DNA of 64,000 bases from an uncultured Dehalococcoidia bacterium (lineage in GTDB: Bacteria > Chloroflexota > Dehalococcoidia > Lucifugimonadales > UBA3495). The stretch spans positions 881,029 to 945,028 of the forward strand of contig OX638345.1 of assembly GCA_951813535.1 (NCBI GenBank), written 5' to 3'. Positions 9,139 through 20,800 of this stretch are shown in pieces. The notes below the pieces were generated by a model. That model was not told the origin of the DNA. It searched no databases and saw only the letters and a program-made list of their open reading frames with translations. The position numbers were made by a program, and so were the translations under genes. Each line of letters opens with the position of its first letter. The stretch's first letter is position 1.

Positions 9139-9790
9139 TGCAGCCAGCGCCGCAGTTGCATGACCATCTGCCTTGCCCAGTCGGTGATCTTCTTGTGCCG
9201 TCGTCCTTGTTGCTGATGGTACCGGGACGAGGGCGCCAGCACGGTGAGCACCGGCAGCGCCCAATGGCGTCCCGCCCAGGGCACCTGGCCCAGCCACATC
9301 AGGGAGATCCAGCGCAACCCACTGGCTTTGACCAGTTGGCTCCGGCTGGAACGCACCGGGTCGCGATAGATGGCCCGCGCCCTGATCTTGGCCCCACGAC
9401 GTCGTTCCAAGGTCTCGTCAATGCCGAAGATCAACGGACCGTCGCCGCGGTCCAGGTGCTGGAGCAGGAGCATCAAGAGGATGTGGGCCACCTCACGGGA
9501 CGACCACACCGCCCGATTGAGCACCTCGTGGTAGCGGGCGTAGTCGCGCTGGTCGCTGCGTCCCATGACGCGCAGCGCGGCGGCCACGGTGCGTTGGCCC
9601 GGGGTCAGGATCGTGCCCACCAGCAGCAGTTGGGCCTTCTGCCAAGTCGGATTGGTGAACTGCGTGGCGAAGGGAAGGAGAACGGCTACAATGACATTGG
9701 GCAGGGTAAGCATGGCTGGACCTTTAGTCAGATTTGGGTCAGGCCAGCTTACCCCGCCTTTATACTTTTTCTAAATTTTGCGTAAAGCAT
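9139..9790 (-). pseudogene. IS701-like transposase, N-terminal fragment with IS end
   Basis: Starting at 9713 the frame gives about 190 residues of clean N-terminal transposase (QLLLVGTILTPGQRTVAAAL, YARYHEVLNRAVW, FGIDETLERRRGAKIRARAI, GRRHKKITDWARQMVMQLRR) and then runs into IS21. Bases 9714-9790 hold the IS end with the CTTTACGCAA-type terminus. This fragment and the 5910-6588 one face each other across IS21 and cannot be halves of one simple insertion. Confidence 0.75.
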
Positions 9791-10139
9791 AGACAAGGTG
9801 TGCGAAGCGTTCGCGCAGAGCCTGCGGTTGGGCCGAGAGGCGGATTGCCAGAAGCGGGAGGGCAGGGTGAGGGTGGCGTTGGGCACGACGTACATGCTGA
9901 GTGGTGGCGCGGCGAAGGACACCTGCAATCTATTGGCGGACGGCATCGTGAGGCTGATGCGGGCTTTGGAGGCGGCGGAGAATATCCTCGTCGGACCGCT
10001 TACGCCGGTTGTATTGCATCAAGGCGAACCAAGGCATGGTCCCGCGATTCCACAATGCGGGCACGGCGGAGGTCCCGCGGTCAAATCAACGTCTCAACCT
10101 TCGGACTGTCCAGTGTCCGCTGTCCCCTCATGGAAACAG
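9791..10139 (+). pseudogene. Possible IS1182-type transposase scrap
   Basis: One frame from 9798 reads VCEAFAQSLRLGREADCQ, then GRVRVALGTTYMLSGGAAKD and NLLADGIVRLMRAL. This resembles an internal segment of IS1182-family transposases from memory only. It is cut by the IS701-like end on the left and dissolves after about 10000. No intact gene lies before the response regulator. Confidence 0.35.
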
Positions 10140-10811
10140 CTATCCAGAGCCACCATCCACCAAGCCGTTGCGCACCGCCCAAATCACCATCTGCTGTCTG
10201 GTCTTGAACCCCAGTTTCTTCTGCACGCCGGACACGGCGTTGCGCACGGTCAACGCGCTGTTGTTTCTGGTGTCGCCGATTTCCTGGTACGTCAGCCCTT
10301 CGGCGAACAGTTTCAGTATTTCTTTCTCCCGATCCGTCAGACTTTCCGACTGTTCCGACGTCGGGTGGCTCAATGGGCTTCGCACCGCCTGTGCCAATCG
10401 ACTGGCGGCGTTCCCTGGAATCCGGAACTCGCCCTCAGCGACCTCGCGCAATGTTGTCAGGAACTGATCCATTCCGGATACCTTCTGAAGGTAGCCGGTG
10501 GCTCCGGCCGCCACCGCCTCGATTACAGTATCCGTCTCGTTCGAGGCAGTCAGCATGACCACCCGCGTATCGGGCAGAGACTCTTTGATTTCCCGGCACG
10601 CCTCCACGCCGTCCTTTTTGGGCATCATGATGTCCATTATGATCACATCAGGCGACAGTTCGTAGGCCGCTTTCACCGCCTCCACTCCATCTTTGGCCTG
10701 CCCCACTACCTCAAACTCCCCAAACCGCTCCAGCATTACCTGAAGACCTTCCCTCATGATCGAGTGGTCGTCGGCGATCAGCACCCTGATGCGCCGAGAT
10801 TCTGTTGACAA
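10140..10811 (-). CDS. NarL/FixJ-type response regulator
   Basis: The receiver domain has the acidic pair ADD at 13-15 and phosphoacceptor Asp60 in DVIIMDIMMP. It is followed by a LuxR-type helix-turn-helix (LTDREKEILKLFAEGLTYQEIG). I place the start at the TTG of 10811 because AGGAGGGATAAG lies directly before it and it follows the kinase stop by one base; the upstream in-frame ATG at 10835 would lie inside the kinase end with no ribosome site. The product is 223 residues. It works with the kinase encoded immediately upstream. The target genes are unknown; the surface-protein module further downstream is only a neighbour. Confidence 0.88.
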   Translation of the reverse strand: MSTESRRIRVLIADDHSIMREGLQVMLERFGEFEVVGQAKDGVEAVKAAYELSPDVIIMDIMMPKKDGVEACREIKESLPDTRVVMLTASNETDTVIEAVAAGATGYLQKVSGMDQFLTTLREVAEGEFRIPGNAASRLAQAVRSPLSHPTSEQSESLTDREKEILKLFAEGLTYQEIGDTRNNSALTVRNAVSGVQKKLGFKTRQQMVIWAVRNGLVDGGSG

Positions 10812-10812
10812 C

Positions 10813-12072
10813 TTATCCCTCCTTTGCGCCCCCATCCAACGGCATCACGCAGGTCACGCTCGCGCCTCCGTCCGGTCCCCTGGGCTCGACAATAAGGCGC
10901 CCGCCCAAACGCTCGACGTATCCCCGCATGTTCGCGAAGCCGTGCCCGCGTTCCTCGTAGTCATCGGGAAGTCCCACCCCGTCGTCCGACACCGACAGTC
11001 TGAGTTCGTCCGGTCCGAAGTCGAGCCCAACCTGCACCGCGCTCGCTTCCGCGTGGCGAAAGGCGTTGGTCAGCGCATTATGCGCGATGGAAAATAGCTT
11101 GGTCCTGGTATCTGTGGGAAGGGGCGGCTCCACCCCGTTCTGTGTCAGCTTCGCCGGCACCGACGTAACAGACGTGAAGGTCGCAACATGCGAGTCCAGG
11201 GTCGTGGCCAGATCCCTGCCGTCGAATATGCGTCCCATGTCGATGGGATGCCTTAGCTGCCAGATGGCGATCCTTGACATCCGTGCCGCCGCTTCAAGTC
11301 TGACGTTGAGTTCTTCGTTCGAGTCTCCGGCAATCTGTCTGATCGCGTCAATGCCCAGGCCGATCATGTACGCGGACTGCGCCGCCGTATCGTGAAGGGA
11401 GCGGGACAGTTCAATCCGCTCCTGCTGAAGCGCGGCCTCCCGTTCCACCGCTGCCTTCCACCGGTTACGCTCGAAGCTGGAGACCAGGTTAACCGATGCG
11501 GCCACCAAATACATGACGACAATCCTGGCTAACAGGCTCTTTTCGTCCATTGTCTCGGTATTGATCCCCTCTCCCACGATCAGACTTATGGTCAGATAAA
11601 GAACGGACACCACGGTCACCCAGGCCATGGTCAGCCGGAAAGAGGTGAAAACCACCGCGTATCCCGCCAGCGCTGGATAGTACAGCAGGTGCAGAAAGTA
11701 GTTGCTGAAACCTCCCCCTATTGTAAGGGAGACCGACACCAGGGCGACAAACGCAGAGACGAGCGCCAGAACCCAGCGCCAGGACATGGTCTTGTGCGTC
11801 GCCAGCCGGTAGTGAATGTATCCATTGAACGCCAACAATAGCGAAAACACCAGCGCATACTGGATGCGTGTCTCCAGCCCAAAACCGGGCCGGTACACCA
11901 GTTGGAACAAAAGGAAAGCGGCTGCGAACCAGTGCAACCAGGTCGTGACTGTGGCTACTCTTCGCAGCCCTTCGGGGTCAATCTGGTTGGACGCACTGCC
12001 GTTCAGACGAAAAAAGCTGGCGAATGTCCTGACGGGACGAAAGCCCTGGTTGTCGCGGGATGATTGGGGCAT
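10813..12072 (-). CDS. Membrane-bound NarL-family sensor histidine kinase
   Basis: This is a protein of about 419 residues with five or six hydrophobic segments in the N-terminal half, an HisKA_3-type dimerisation region with the phosphorylated His in RSLHDTAAQS, and a HATPase domain (HNALTNAFRHAEA N-box; SDDGVGLPDDY G1 box; GHGFANMRGYVERLGG). The start at 12072 has GGAGGGGAG before it. A longer frame to 12189 would use a TTG without a clear ribosome site. There is no separate extracellular sensor domain, so sensing is probably by the membrane part. It is coupled to the response regulator at 10140. Confidence 0.88.
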   Translation of the reverse strand: MPQSSRDNQGFRPVRTFASFFRLNGSASNQIDPEGLRRVATVTTWLHWFAAAFLLFQLVYRPGFGLETRIQYALVFSLLLAFNGYIHYRLATHKTMSWRWVLALVSAFVALVSVSLTIGGGFSNYFLHLLYYPALAGYAVVFTSFRLTMAWVTVVSVLYLTISLIVGEGINTETMDEKSLLARIVVMYLVAASVNLVSSFERNRWKAAVEREAALQQERIELSRSLHDTAAQSAYMIGLGIDAIRQIAGDSNEELNVRLEAAARMSRIAIWQLRHPIDMGRIFDGRDLATTLDSHVATFTSVTSVPAKLTQNGVEPPLPTDTRTKLFSIAHNALTNAFRHAEASAVQVGLDFGPDELRLSVSDDGVGLPDDYEERGHGFANMRGYVERLGGRLIVEPRGPDGGASVTCVMPLDGGAKEG

Positions 12073-12474
12073 CTCCCCTCCGGAAGCCACATGTGAATAT
12101 GGACCTTTTGGTGATCCAGTAAATACGTACCTACCACTACCATAACCGCTATCGTTTATAATTTCACGTGTTTCTATCACATTGGGCAAGAACGGGCGAC
12201 AGCGGAGGCAACGATTGCGAATGTCGGCATACCTCTATTGACGCTCACACTCGGTCCCGCGTTTGCGATAGACCCTTGGCGCAGCCCCTGTCACTTGGGC
12301 AACGGTCCAGATCCGCGTCGCCGGGCATTTCCGATGGAGTGTGTTTGACATCAAAACGCACGCTCAATGCGCTCGTGCGTTTGAACGGAAGCGGACATCG
12401 CGGGGGGCTTGATACGGCTGCGCTTTCGGGTCCAGACGATTGTGGCAGACGCGATATTCCTCGAAGGCCGACGG
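12073..12474. promoter_or_regulatory. Upstream region of the two-component pair with an inverted repeat
   Basis: No gene is visible. An 11-bp inverted repeat with one bulged base (TCAAAACGCACG ... CGTGCGTTTGA, 12351-12384) stands about 280 bp before the kinase start. It could be an operator or the terminator stem of the decayed kinase gene beyond it; nothing in the sequence decides. Confidence 0.3.
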
Positions 12475-13130
12475 CTATTCCAGCGGTGATAAATGGCTTA
12501 CGGATCGGCGGACACCCGTAGCCACGAGTTCTGGTGTGGGGGACCGGAGATGAAGCGCCGGAATATCAGCCAGACGCGGCAACCAATGCCGATGAATGCT
12601 CTCCGGCCTGGGGGCGCACGCATATATCCGATTGCCCGGCGGTTCCCGTAGGTGAGAGTCGGAGCCAACCAGGCCGGGGCAATCATCGGCGATTTCGTGG
12701 AGAGAGTGGTGCGGTATGTCCGTCCGGTCGACAAACCTGTGGTCATGGGGAGACTGGATTTTCGGCGGGAGAAGGTGGCCCCTGATATCGTAGTCCCGCG
12801 GCGACTCCTTACCGTTGTCGGACAGGGTGACCGTGTGTTCGTCCCCTGCGCTGTCCTGACGATCGCCACCCGATCCGCTCCGGCGTGCCGGATCACGTTT
12901 GCCAACGCATTGTGGGCCATGGAAAAGAGCAGGCTGTTGCCATTGATGGGCAGTGTGAGTCCTTCCCATGCTGTATCTGCTCCGCCGAGACCGGCGCAGC
13001 AACGGTGAAGGTCGAGACGCGGGCTTCGAGAGCCTCGCTCCGGATTATCTTCCCGCTTTGAACCGGGCGCCTCGGGTTCCATATGGCTGACCGGAACAAA
13101 TCCGAGATCAATCGGTACATGTCCAAACCG
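12475..13130 (-). pseudogene. Decayed paralogue of the sensor kinase
   Basis: Fragments in two frames match the kinase at 10813-12072. SEALEARVSTFTVAAPVSAE aligns with its SHVATFTSVTSVPAKL region, and after a frameshift NSLLFSMAHNALANVIRHAG aligns with its N-box. A short VTLSDNG matches the G1 box. The transmembrane part is missing. This is an old duplicate that has lost function. Confidence 0.6.
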
Positions 13131-13964
13131 GCACTGATGAAATGTGATGATCACACATCATGGCAACTGAATGCCGATCCACCAGGGGTTGAGTCTGCCT
13201 GATGAGTGAGCGGTACGCCGGCCGGAGCGCCGGAGCGCGGCGACCGCAGGAAGCCTAGTTTGCCGGTACTCCCCGCCATGCCAACCCAGCGCTCAGCGTT
13301 ACAAAGCATCGGAACGTGAGTGGATCAAGGTCGGCGGCGAGCATTGACCAAGGGTGATCCGCGCGTCGCAGGTCATCCCGTATGATGTGTGGTTTATGTG
13401 TTACACACAGATAATGGCGTTGCTTTAAGCTTAAACGAATGTTATAAAACGCCCTCTGGCGTTGGAAAATGCAGTGAGTGCGCCCAAAAATCCACCAACG
13501 AATGAAAAAACGGGAACGTGCCGAATGAAATGCCGCAATTTGATAACCCCTCGAGATCTGGTCCGACGGGAGGGTCAAGTCCGATTGACAGACCGTGATC
13601 GCCCGCTCCTTTCTCGCCCTCCGGTTAATGTCGTTTTAACGATGGAACGCACAGACATGCGACGCAATATGCTCCGGAGAATCATAGCGTGGTCGGACTC
13701 AAGCGAGGCTGTGATCTGGGCCTTTCCCGTGGTTGATGGCGGCGGAAGATCAAACGGGCCTCTGAAATTGCGAATGAGGCGAGCGGCATCACCGGCTTCG
13801 GGTTCTTGCGCACTCCCGGACGGCGAGCTCGGAGGGCTGAGAGAAGGTTCTGGGCCCGTCAGACTTCAGCGCCTCGCGCTGTGTTGGGGCCCAAGTGGAG
13901 CGCATTCGCCCATTCCAGGTTCTGTAGTCGACCGGACCCGACTGAAATGATGGAGCTAATCGCG
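13131..13964. other. Long intergenic region with small palindromes
   Basis: No convincing gene. Two symmetrical sites stand out: TGTGATGATCACA (13143-13155, two 6-bp arms with a one-base centre) and TGTGTG ... CACACA (13386-13409). Both resemble operator half-sites in general form. AT content is higher around 13380-13520, where a promoter for the exported protein at 13965 would lie. Confidence 0.35.
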
Positions 13965-14771
13965 ATGACAATGAGAAATGCAACCGCAAAGCTCGGCTGG
14001 CTCGCTGCGTTTGCGTTGACCTTGCTTGTGGTGGCGGTCTTCGCGGGTTCGCCGTCTTTGAGCTCTCCGGCAGCGGCGCAGAGTGTTCAGGAAGCAGAAG
14101 AGATATGGTCCGCCACCCTGACGGTGGGCAGCGTGTCCAACGCGAAGGGGTACGCAAGCCCCAACGTTGGGGCACTCACCGACGCAGATTTCTCCCTGGG
14201 TTCCGACAATGTGGTGATACGGGCACTCGTTGAATCCCCTTCCCCGAGCAGGGATCTGAAAATTGCATTGGACACCGAACTTGATGCCAGTCAAATGGCC
14301 GCCCTGAGGCTTCACATCGACGGAGTTGCGTTCCTCTTCGCGTTCGCCACTTACTCCACGGATGCCTCCGGCAGTCACATCTACACCTGGACCGCTCCAT
14401 CGAACTTTGGCTGGAAAAACGGGCAAACGATTGCGGTGTCTATCAACGCTCTGCCGATAATCACCGTCGAGGCGGTCACATCCCAGGTGGAACACAAGGG
14501 TATCGCGGAGTTCCGGTTCAACCGCACTGGGAGCACAAACGAAGGTCTGACCTTCAACCTGCAATTTGCTGAAACCGGAGAAAGCGTCACGACGAGGTTC
14601 AAGTCCGGGAAATCAACGCTGACCCTCAAGCACTGGGCCACCGAAACGGACTCGAGCGACAACCCGGTTTGCACCATCACCTGGTCGGTGACGACCGGGA
14701 AAGGTTTCGTCCCTGGCACCCCATCCGTAGCCATGGTGGATGTAGAGGGGCCGGGCGCGATCTGCACGTAA
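13965..14771 (+). CDS. Exported protein, surface-protein domain family
   Basis: This 268-residue product has a clear signal peptide (LGWLAAFALTLLVVAVFAG, cleavage near SPAAAQS). The start at 13965 has GGAG nine bases upstream; ATGs at 13947 and 13950 are alternatives. The mature part carries a motif block (WSATLTVGSVSNAKGYA ... LTDADFSLG ... MAALRLHIDGVAFLF ... YTWTAPSNFGWKNGQTIAV) that I recognise as a recurrent extracellular beta-rich module in large surface proteins of this kind of bacterium. A second beta-rich domain (HKGIAEFRFNRTGS ... SVTTRFKSGKSTLTL) follows. It stands alone, without a membrane anchor, just before the giant surface protein. Confidence 0.7.
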   Translation: MTMRNATAKLGWLAAFALTLLVVAVFAGSPSLSSPAAAQSVQEAEEIWSATLTVGSVSNAKGYASPNVGALTDADFSLGSDNVVIRALVESPSPSRDLKIALDTELDASQMAALRLHIDGVAFLFAFATYSTDASGSHIYTWTAPSNFGWKNGQTIAVSINALPIITVEAVTSQVEHKGIAEFRFNRTGSTNEGLTFNLQFAETGESVTTRFKSGKSTLTLKHWATETDSSDNPVCTITWSVTTGKGFVPGTPSVAMVDVEGPGAICT

Positions 14772-14836
14772 GGAACCTGACTGGATGTGGTGAATCGGAA
14801 TAGGGCGCGGGTCGTAGCGTTGGATCATGTGCGGTA

Positions 14837-17800
14837 ATGGAAGGATCCCCGTGCGAAGCGCGGAGGCGGACATGCTGCCAGGCTGAATGGGTCCTGTTAG
14901 CAGTGTCGATATATCAATTGACAGGGCAGAGTTCTACTGTGCGAACGGCCGCCGTTCTGCTGACGTCGATTGTCCTTGCCCTTTTGTCGGGAGCCTCATC
15001 GGCCGCGTCCGTCGAGAACGCCGATAGCGCCGTCGGCCGTCCACGCAACTTGACAGTTGAACCGGATGGAAATGGGCCGATCGTATTGACCTGGGACGCT
15101 CTCGCCAGGGACGGCGACTCGGCGGGTGAAGATAACACTTCGGGAAGCGCATATTCCGTTTCCGCCGGACCGCTGCTGGAAAACGATCCCGGCAACGGTC
15201 GCGTCAACCCGGCAATCAACGGGAACGACCCACCTGCGTTCGACGAATCCAGCTACAGCCGATCCATATTTGAGAATGCGCCGTCCGGCACGCTGGTCGG
15301 GGAACCCATTGCCGCATCCTTCGATGGCGACCTGAATTACACGCTGGCCGGCACGGACAGCGGGAACTTTGAAATAACGTCCTCCGGTCAAATCAAGGCC
15401 ACAAGCGCCATTGGCGACTATGAGGATTCCCAGTCGCAGAAAAGTTTCTCGCTAACCGTCAACGTCAGCGCCGACTCCGACAGCAGCCTCCAGGCTCAAG
15501 CCCAGGTCACCGTCACCGTCATAGATCTCATCGAGGACGACGAGACCGCAACCATCGGGGATGTGACCTGGACCCGGATCCCCGCAACCAGGTTTCTTAT
15601 CGCCTACCAAGGCACCGGATCAAACCAGACGCGCCGGCCCGACCTGGAAATCAACTTTCAGCCCCAATGCGAAGTCAACACAGGCCAACGCCTGGACACT
15701 GACATGTGGGTCGACGGGCAACAGCTCAAAATCCGCTGGCGACTCGTCGGGGAAGATGCCTGGCGCCCGACAGACTCCGACGACCCGGATCACCCGGACT
15801 GGTTGAGCTATGACCTTACGGCTACCACTGGCGCAGCGAGGCAGGGGATGCCCAGTTCCTGCGCCCCGAAATACAACGAAATCTGGAACGATGCGGGCCA
15901 TATCTTTGCCGCAGATATCACGCGCCATCTCATCACCGCGTACCGGCTGTCTGAAGAAGGCACCGTCCTCACCAGGGCGCGTGACCTGGACATACCTCTG
16001 ATTGACGATCATTACTTCAGCCATTTCAGAGTAGGTGGAATGTGGGGAGATTCCACCACCATTTGGGCGACACAAGCGCGAGACGGTGGTGGGACACCCA
16101 GGAGTGCGGCCTACGACCGGACCACCTTCAAGAACGTACCAGGGAAAAACATGGCGTTCGACGGAACCGAAAACGTCCTTGACGCACACATCCAGGGGGA
16201 CACCATCTGGGTCCAGAACTTCAACGATCCAACCAAGGTTGCCCCGTACGAGCGCACCGCTACCCCAGGCAAGTTCCACGACGGTCACCCGCTGCATGCG
16301 AAAAAGGCCGGCGTCGGGACGCTGGAAGCGGACCCAGAGATCACCAACCCCGCAAGAATTACGGGGCGGGGAGATCTGGTGTACGTGATGCACCGCGAGG
16401 ACAACAGGATGTCGACCTTCAACCTGTCCGGTCTGGACGGTCCACGAAAAGTCGAAAGCGAGTTTGATTTTCAGGACATACCGAATTACGACGGAACCAG
16501 GTGCCTCGAGGCAGCGGTGCCCTACTGCCCAACCGGTATTTCAACGGATAACCCCAACATCATGTACTTCAGCTTCTCTGACGGCCAGATCAGGTATATC
16601 CAAAAAATCACTCCCGACATTGGAGACGCGATAACTCTGTCCCTTGAAGAAAACTCTCCGGCCGACCAGAACATCGGCCTGCGAATCCAGGCTGAATCCC
16701 CGACCAACCCCCAAACCGTTTCCTACACCTGGACGCTCACTGGCGACGACGCCCAGTACTTCGACAAATTGGAAAGCGGCGAACGCGATAAGTATGTCCA
16801 TATACGCACCAAGGATGGCGTTGATTACGATTACGAGGCCAAGGACGAATATTCTTTCAGCCTCACCGTGACCGACGGGGACAATGACGTGGGAACCAGC
16901 GCCGTCACCGTCAAGATTATTGACGTTGATGAACCGCCGCCGCCACCCACCAACGTCCAGGCAGATGGCGGACCTGGGCGCCTTCATGTCACCTGGCAAC
17001 AACCGACCGTGCCGACCGGCACCCCTGCAATATCCTCCTATCAAGTGGATTACGCACTGTGCGACTCTGATGGGCAGTCCTGTAATTCATACGAGACCCA
17101 CGAAGCAATGCCGGGCGACGGCACCATAGTCGATGGCCTCGACGAAAAAGCCAACTACCGTCTGATGGTTCGCTCCATCAACCACGAAGGACACAGCGAC
17201 TGGGTGACGGTGTCAGATCATGTCACTACCACCAGCAACCCCGTCATAACCGGTGGGCCGACGTTCGACGTCAACGAAAACTCCACGTCGGTTGGAACTA
17301 TCACCGTGACTGACGCGGACTCGAGCGAGCAAATCGCTGCCACGGTTACCGGGTCCAAAATCGATCTCTTCGACATCGTCGAAACGGACAACGGTGAGCA
17401 GGGGTTGACCATCACGCTGTCGTTCAAAGCGGTCCCGGACTACGAGGACCAGGCCCTCATAGATATCTCCCACACATACCTGATCACCGTAACGGCCGTC
17501 AGCGGAACCGGCGCCAAAGAGGGAAATGCCGAGACACAACTGACGGTGGAGGTCCAAAACGTCAACGAGGATCCCACCGGGAAACCGGCAATCGTTGGCC
17601 TGCCGGAAGAGGACGAAACCTTGACGGTGGACATATCGGGGTTGTCCGACCCCGACGGACCCGTAACCGCCGCAACGTACGAATGGCTCGACGGATCCGA
17701 CGATTCAGCGGGAACGGATCCGTCTCTCACGATCAAGAAAGCCCATGTGGGCGATGACATCAAGGTTCGTGTCAGTTACCAGGCCGGCCCCTTCGCAGGT

Positions 17801-20800
17801 CAGGCGGAATCCGACCCGGTCGGTCCCATACGCGGCAATTCGGCGCCGGCGTTCCAGGGTGAAAGCGCCCGAGAGGTGTCGGAGAACATATCCGGCATCG
17901 CGGCGACCTTCGTGGCCACGGACGCCAACGCCACCGACGTGGTTACGTACCAGCTAGCCGACAGTACCATTGCATCGGACAACGCCCTGTTCAACATCGA
18001 CGCGAACACTGGTGAGGTCAGCTTTAAAACGTCTCCGAACTTCGAAGAGCCCAGCGACACACACCAGGACGATTCAAACCAGAGCGGTGACAATCGCTAC
18101 GAGGTCGCCATAAAGGCATCCAGCGGTTCGGGAGCGAAACTCCGGCAAACCACGGGACACTTCACCATCGTTGTGCTGGATGTGGATGAACCGCCAGGCA
18201 AACCTGCCGCTCCTACCGTCACCGGCACGACGGTGAGCAGCATTTCCATTTCCTGGGAAGCGCCTGCCAACACCGGCCCCGCCATCACCGGCTACACGGT
18301 TCAGTTCCGCAAGCAGGGTGAAACCGAATACGACACCGTTGACCACAGCGGCACGACCCGCACCGCAACCATAACGGAGTTGGAAGTCAACACCACCTAC
18401 CTGGTCCGTGTGCGGGCCACCAACGACGAGGGCGATAGCGAATGGTCTGACCCCCGCCAGACCGAAACTGAGGATCACCCTCCGCCGGTATTCACGACAA
18501 CCGACACAACCACGAACCTGATGATGGCAGAAAATACCGCTGCGGGCACCGCTATCGGAGACCCGGTATCGGCGACCGGCCATGAGGGAGCGATGCTGAC
18601 CTACTCGCTCACCGGCGCCGACGCCGCACAGTTCCAGGTGGTGGGAACCACCGGACAGATACAAGCCGGCGCCGGCCCCTACGACTTCGAATCGGACAAG
18701 ACCAGCTACTCGCTGAACGTCAAGGTGGCCGACCAGGACGGCAGGTCTGCTGAGCATCCGGTGACAATCACACTGCTAGATGTCGATGAGCCGCCTGACA
18801 AACCGGCAGCGCCTACCGTCACCGCCACCACGGTGAGCAGCATCACGATCACCTGGCAGGAGCCTGGCAACACCGGCCGCCCTGCCATCACCGGGTACGG
18901 CGTCCAGTACCGCAAGCAGGGCGACACTGGCTACACCGACGCCGGCCACAGCGGCACGGGCCGCACTGCAACCATCACCGAGCTGGTAGTCAACACCACC
19001 TACGAATTCCAAGTGCGGGCCACCAACGCCGAGGGCACCAGCGACTGGTCGGAGCCCTCCAGTGGCAAGACCGCGGATCACCCTCCACCCGCCTTCGACA
19101 CCACAGACGAGACCACCCAGCTGACAATGGCGGAAAACACCGCCAAGGACACGAATATCGGCGACCCAATATCAGCCACCGGCCATTCGGGAGCCGTGCT
19201 CACCTACTCACTCACCGGCGCCGACGCCGGACACTTCCAGGTAGTGGGAACCACCGGACAGATACAAGCCGGCGCCGGCCCCTACGACTTCGAGTCTGAC
19301 AAGACCAGCTACTCGCTGAACGTCAAGGTGGCCGACCAGGACGGCAGGTCTGCTGAGCATCCGGTGACAATCACACTGCTAGATGTCGATGAGCCGCCTG
19401 ACAAACCGGCAGCGCCCCAAATCACCGCCACCACGGTCAGCAGCATCACTATCTCGTGGCAGGAGCCCAACATCTCCGGCCGCCCCGACATCTCCGGCTA
19501 CGGCGTCCAGTACCGGCAGCAGGATGGCACTGACGCTGACTACACCAACGCCAACCACAGCGGCACGACCCGCACCGCAACCATCTCCGGGCTGGAAGCC
19601 AACACCACCTATCTGGTTCGTGTGCGGGCCACCAACGACGAGGGCACCAGCGACTGGTCGGAGCCCTCCAGTGGCAAGACCACCACGACCATTAGCCTGA
19701 TGATGGGTGAAAACACGCCGGCGGAAACCCCTATTGGAGAACCCATATCGGCAGGCGCCCATCAGGGAGCCGTGCTCACCTACTCGCTCACCGGCGCCGA
19801 CGCCGCACAGTTCCAGGTGGTGGGAACCACCGGGCAGATACGAGCCGCCGAGGTCGTCTACGATTTCGAATCGGACAAGACTAGCTATTCGCTGGCAGTC
19901 GTCGCGACCGATCAGGTGGGCAGGTCCTCGCATCATCCGGTGACAATCGAACTGGTTGATGTAGATGAGCCGCCTGACAAACCGGGAGCGCCTACGGTCA
20001 CCGCCACCACGGTGAGCAGCATCACGATCACCTGGCAGGAGCCTGGCAACACCGGCCGCCCTGCCATCACCGGGTACGGCGTCCAGTACCGCAAGCAGGG
20101 CGACACTGGCTACACCGACGCCGGCCACAGCGGCACGGGCCGCACCGCTACCATCACCGAGCTGGAAGTCAACACCACCTACGAATTCCAAGTGCGGGCC
20201 ACCAACCCTGAGGGCACCAGCGACTGGTCGGAGCCCTCCAGTGGCAAGACCGCGGACCACCCGCCACCCGCCTTCGACACCACGGACGAGACCACCCAGC
20301 TGAACATGGCGGAAAACACCGCCAAGGACACGAATATCGGCGACCCGATATCGGCGACCGGCCATGCAGGAGCCGTGCTCACCTACTCACTCACCGGCGC
20401 CGACGCCGGACAGTTCCAGGTGGTGGGAACCACCGGGCAGATACAAGCCGGCGCCGGCCCCTACGACTTCGAGTCTGACAAGACCAGCTACTCGCTGAAC
20501 GTCAAGGTTGCCGACCAGGACGGCAGGTCCGCTGAGCATCCGGTGACGATCACGCTGGTTGATGTGGAAGAACCGCCGGGCAAACCGGCAGCGCCCCAAA
20601 TCACCGCCACCACGGTCAGCAGCATCTCTATCTCCTGGGAAGTCCCTGCCAACACCGGCCCCGCCATCACCGACTACGCGGTTCAATACCGCAAGCAGGG
20701 TGAAACCAACTACACCGGCGTTGAGCACAGCGGCACGGATCGCACCACAACCATCACCGGGCTGGCAGAGAGCACCACCTACGAAATCCAAGTGCGGGCC

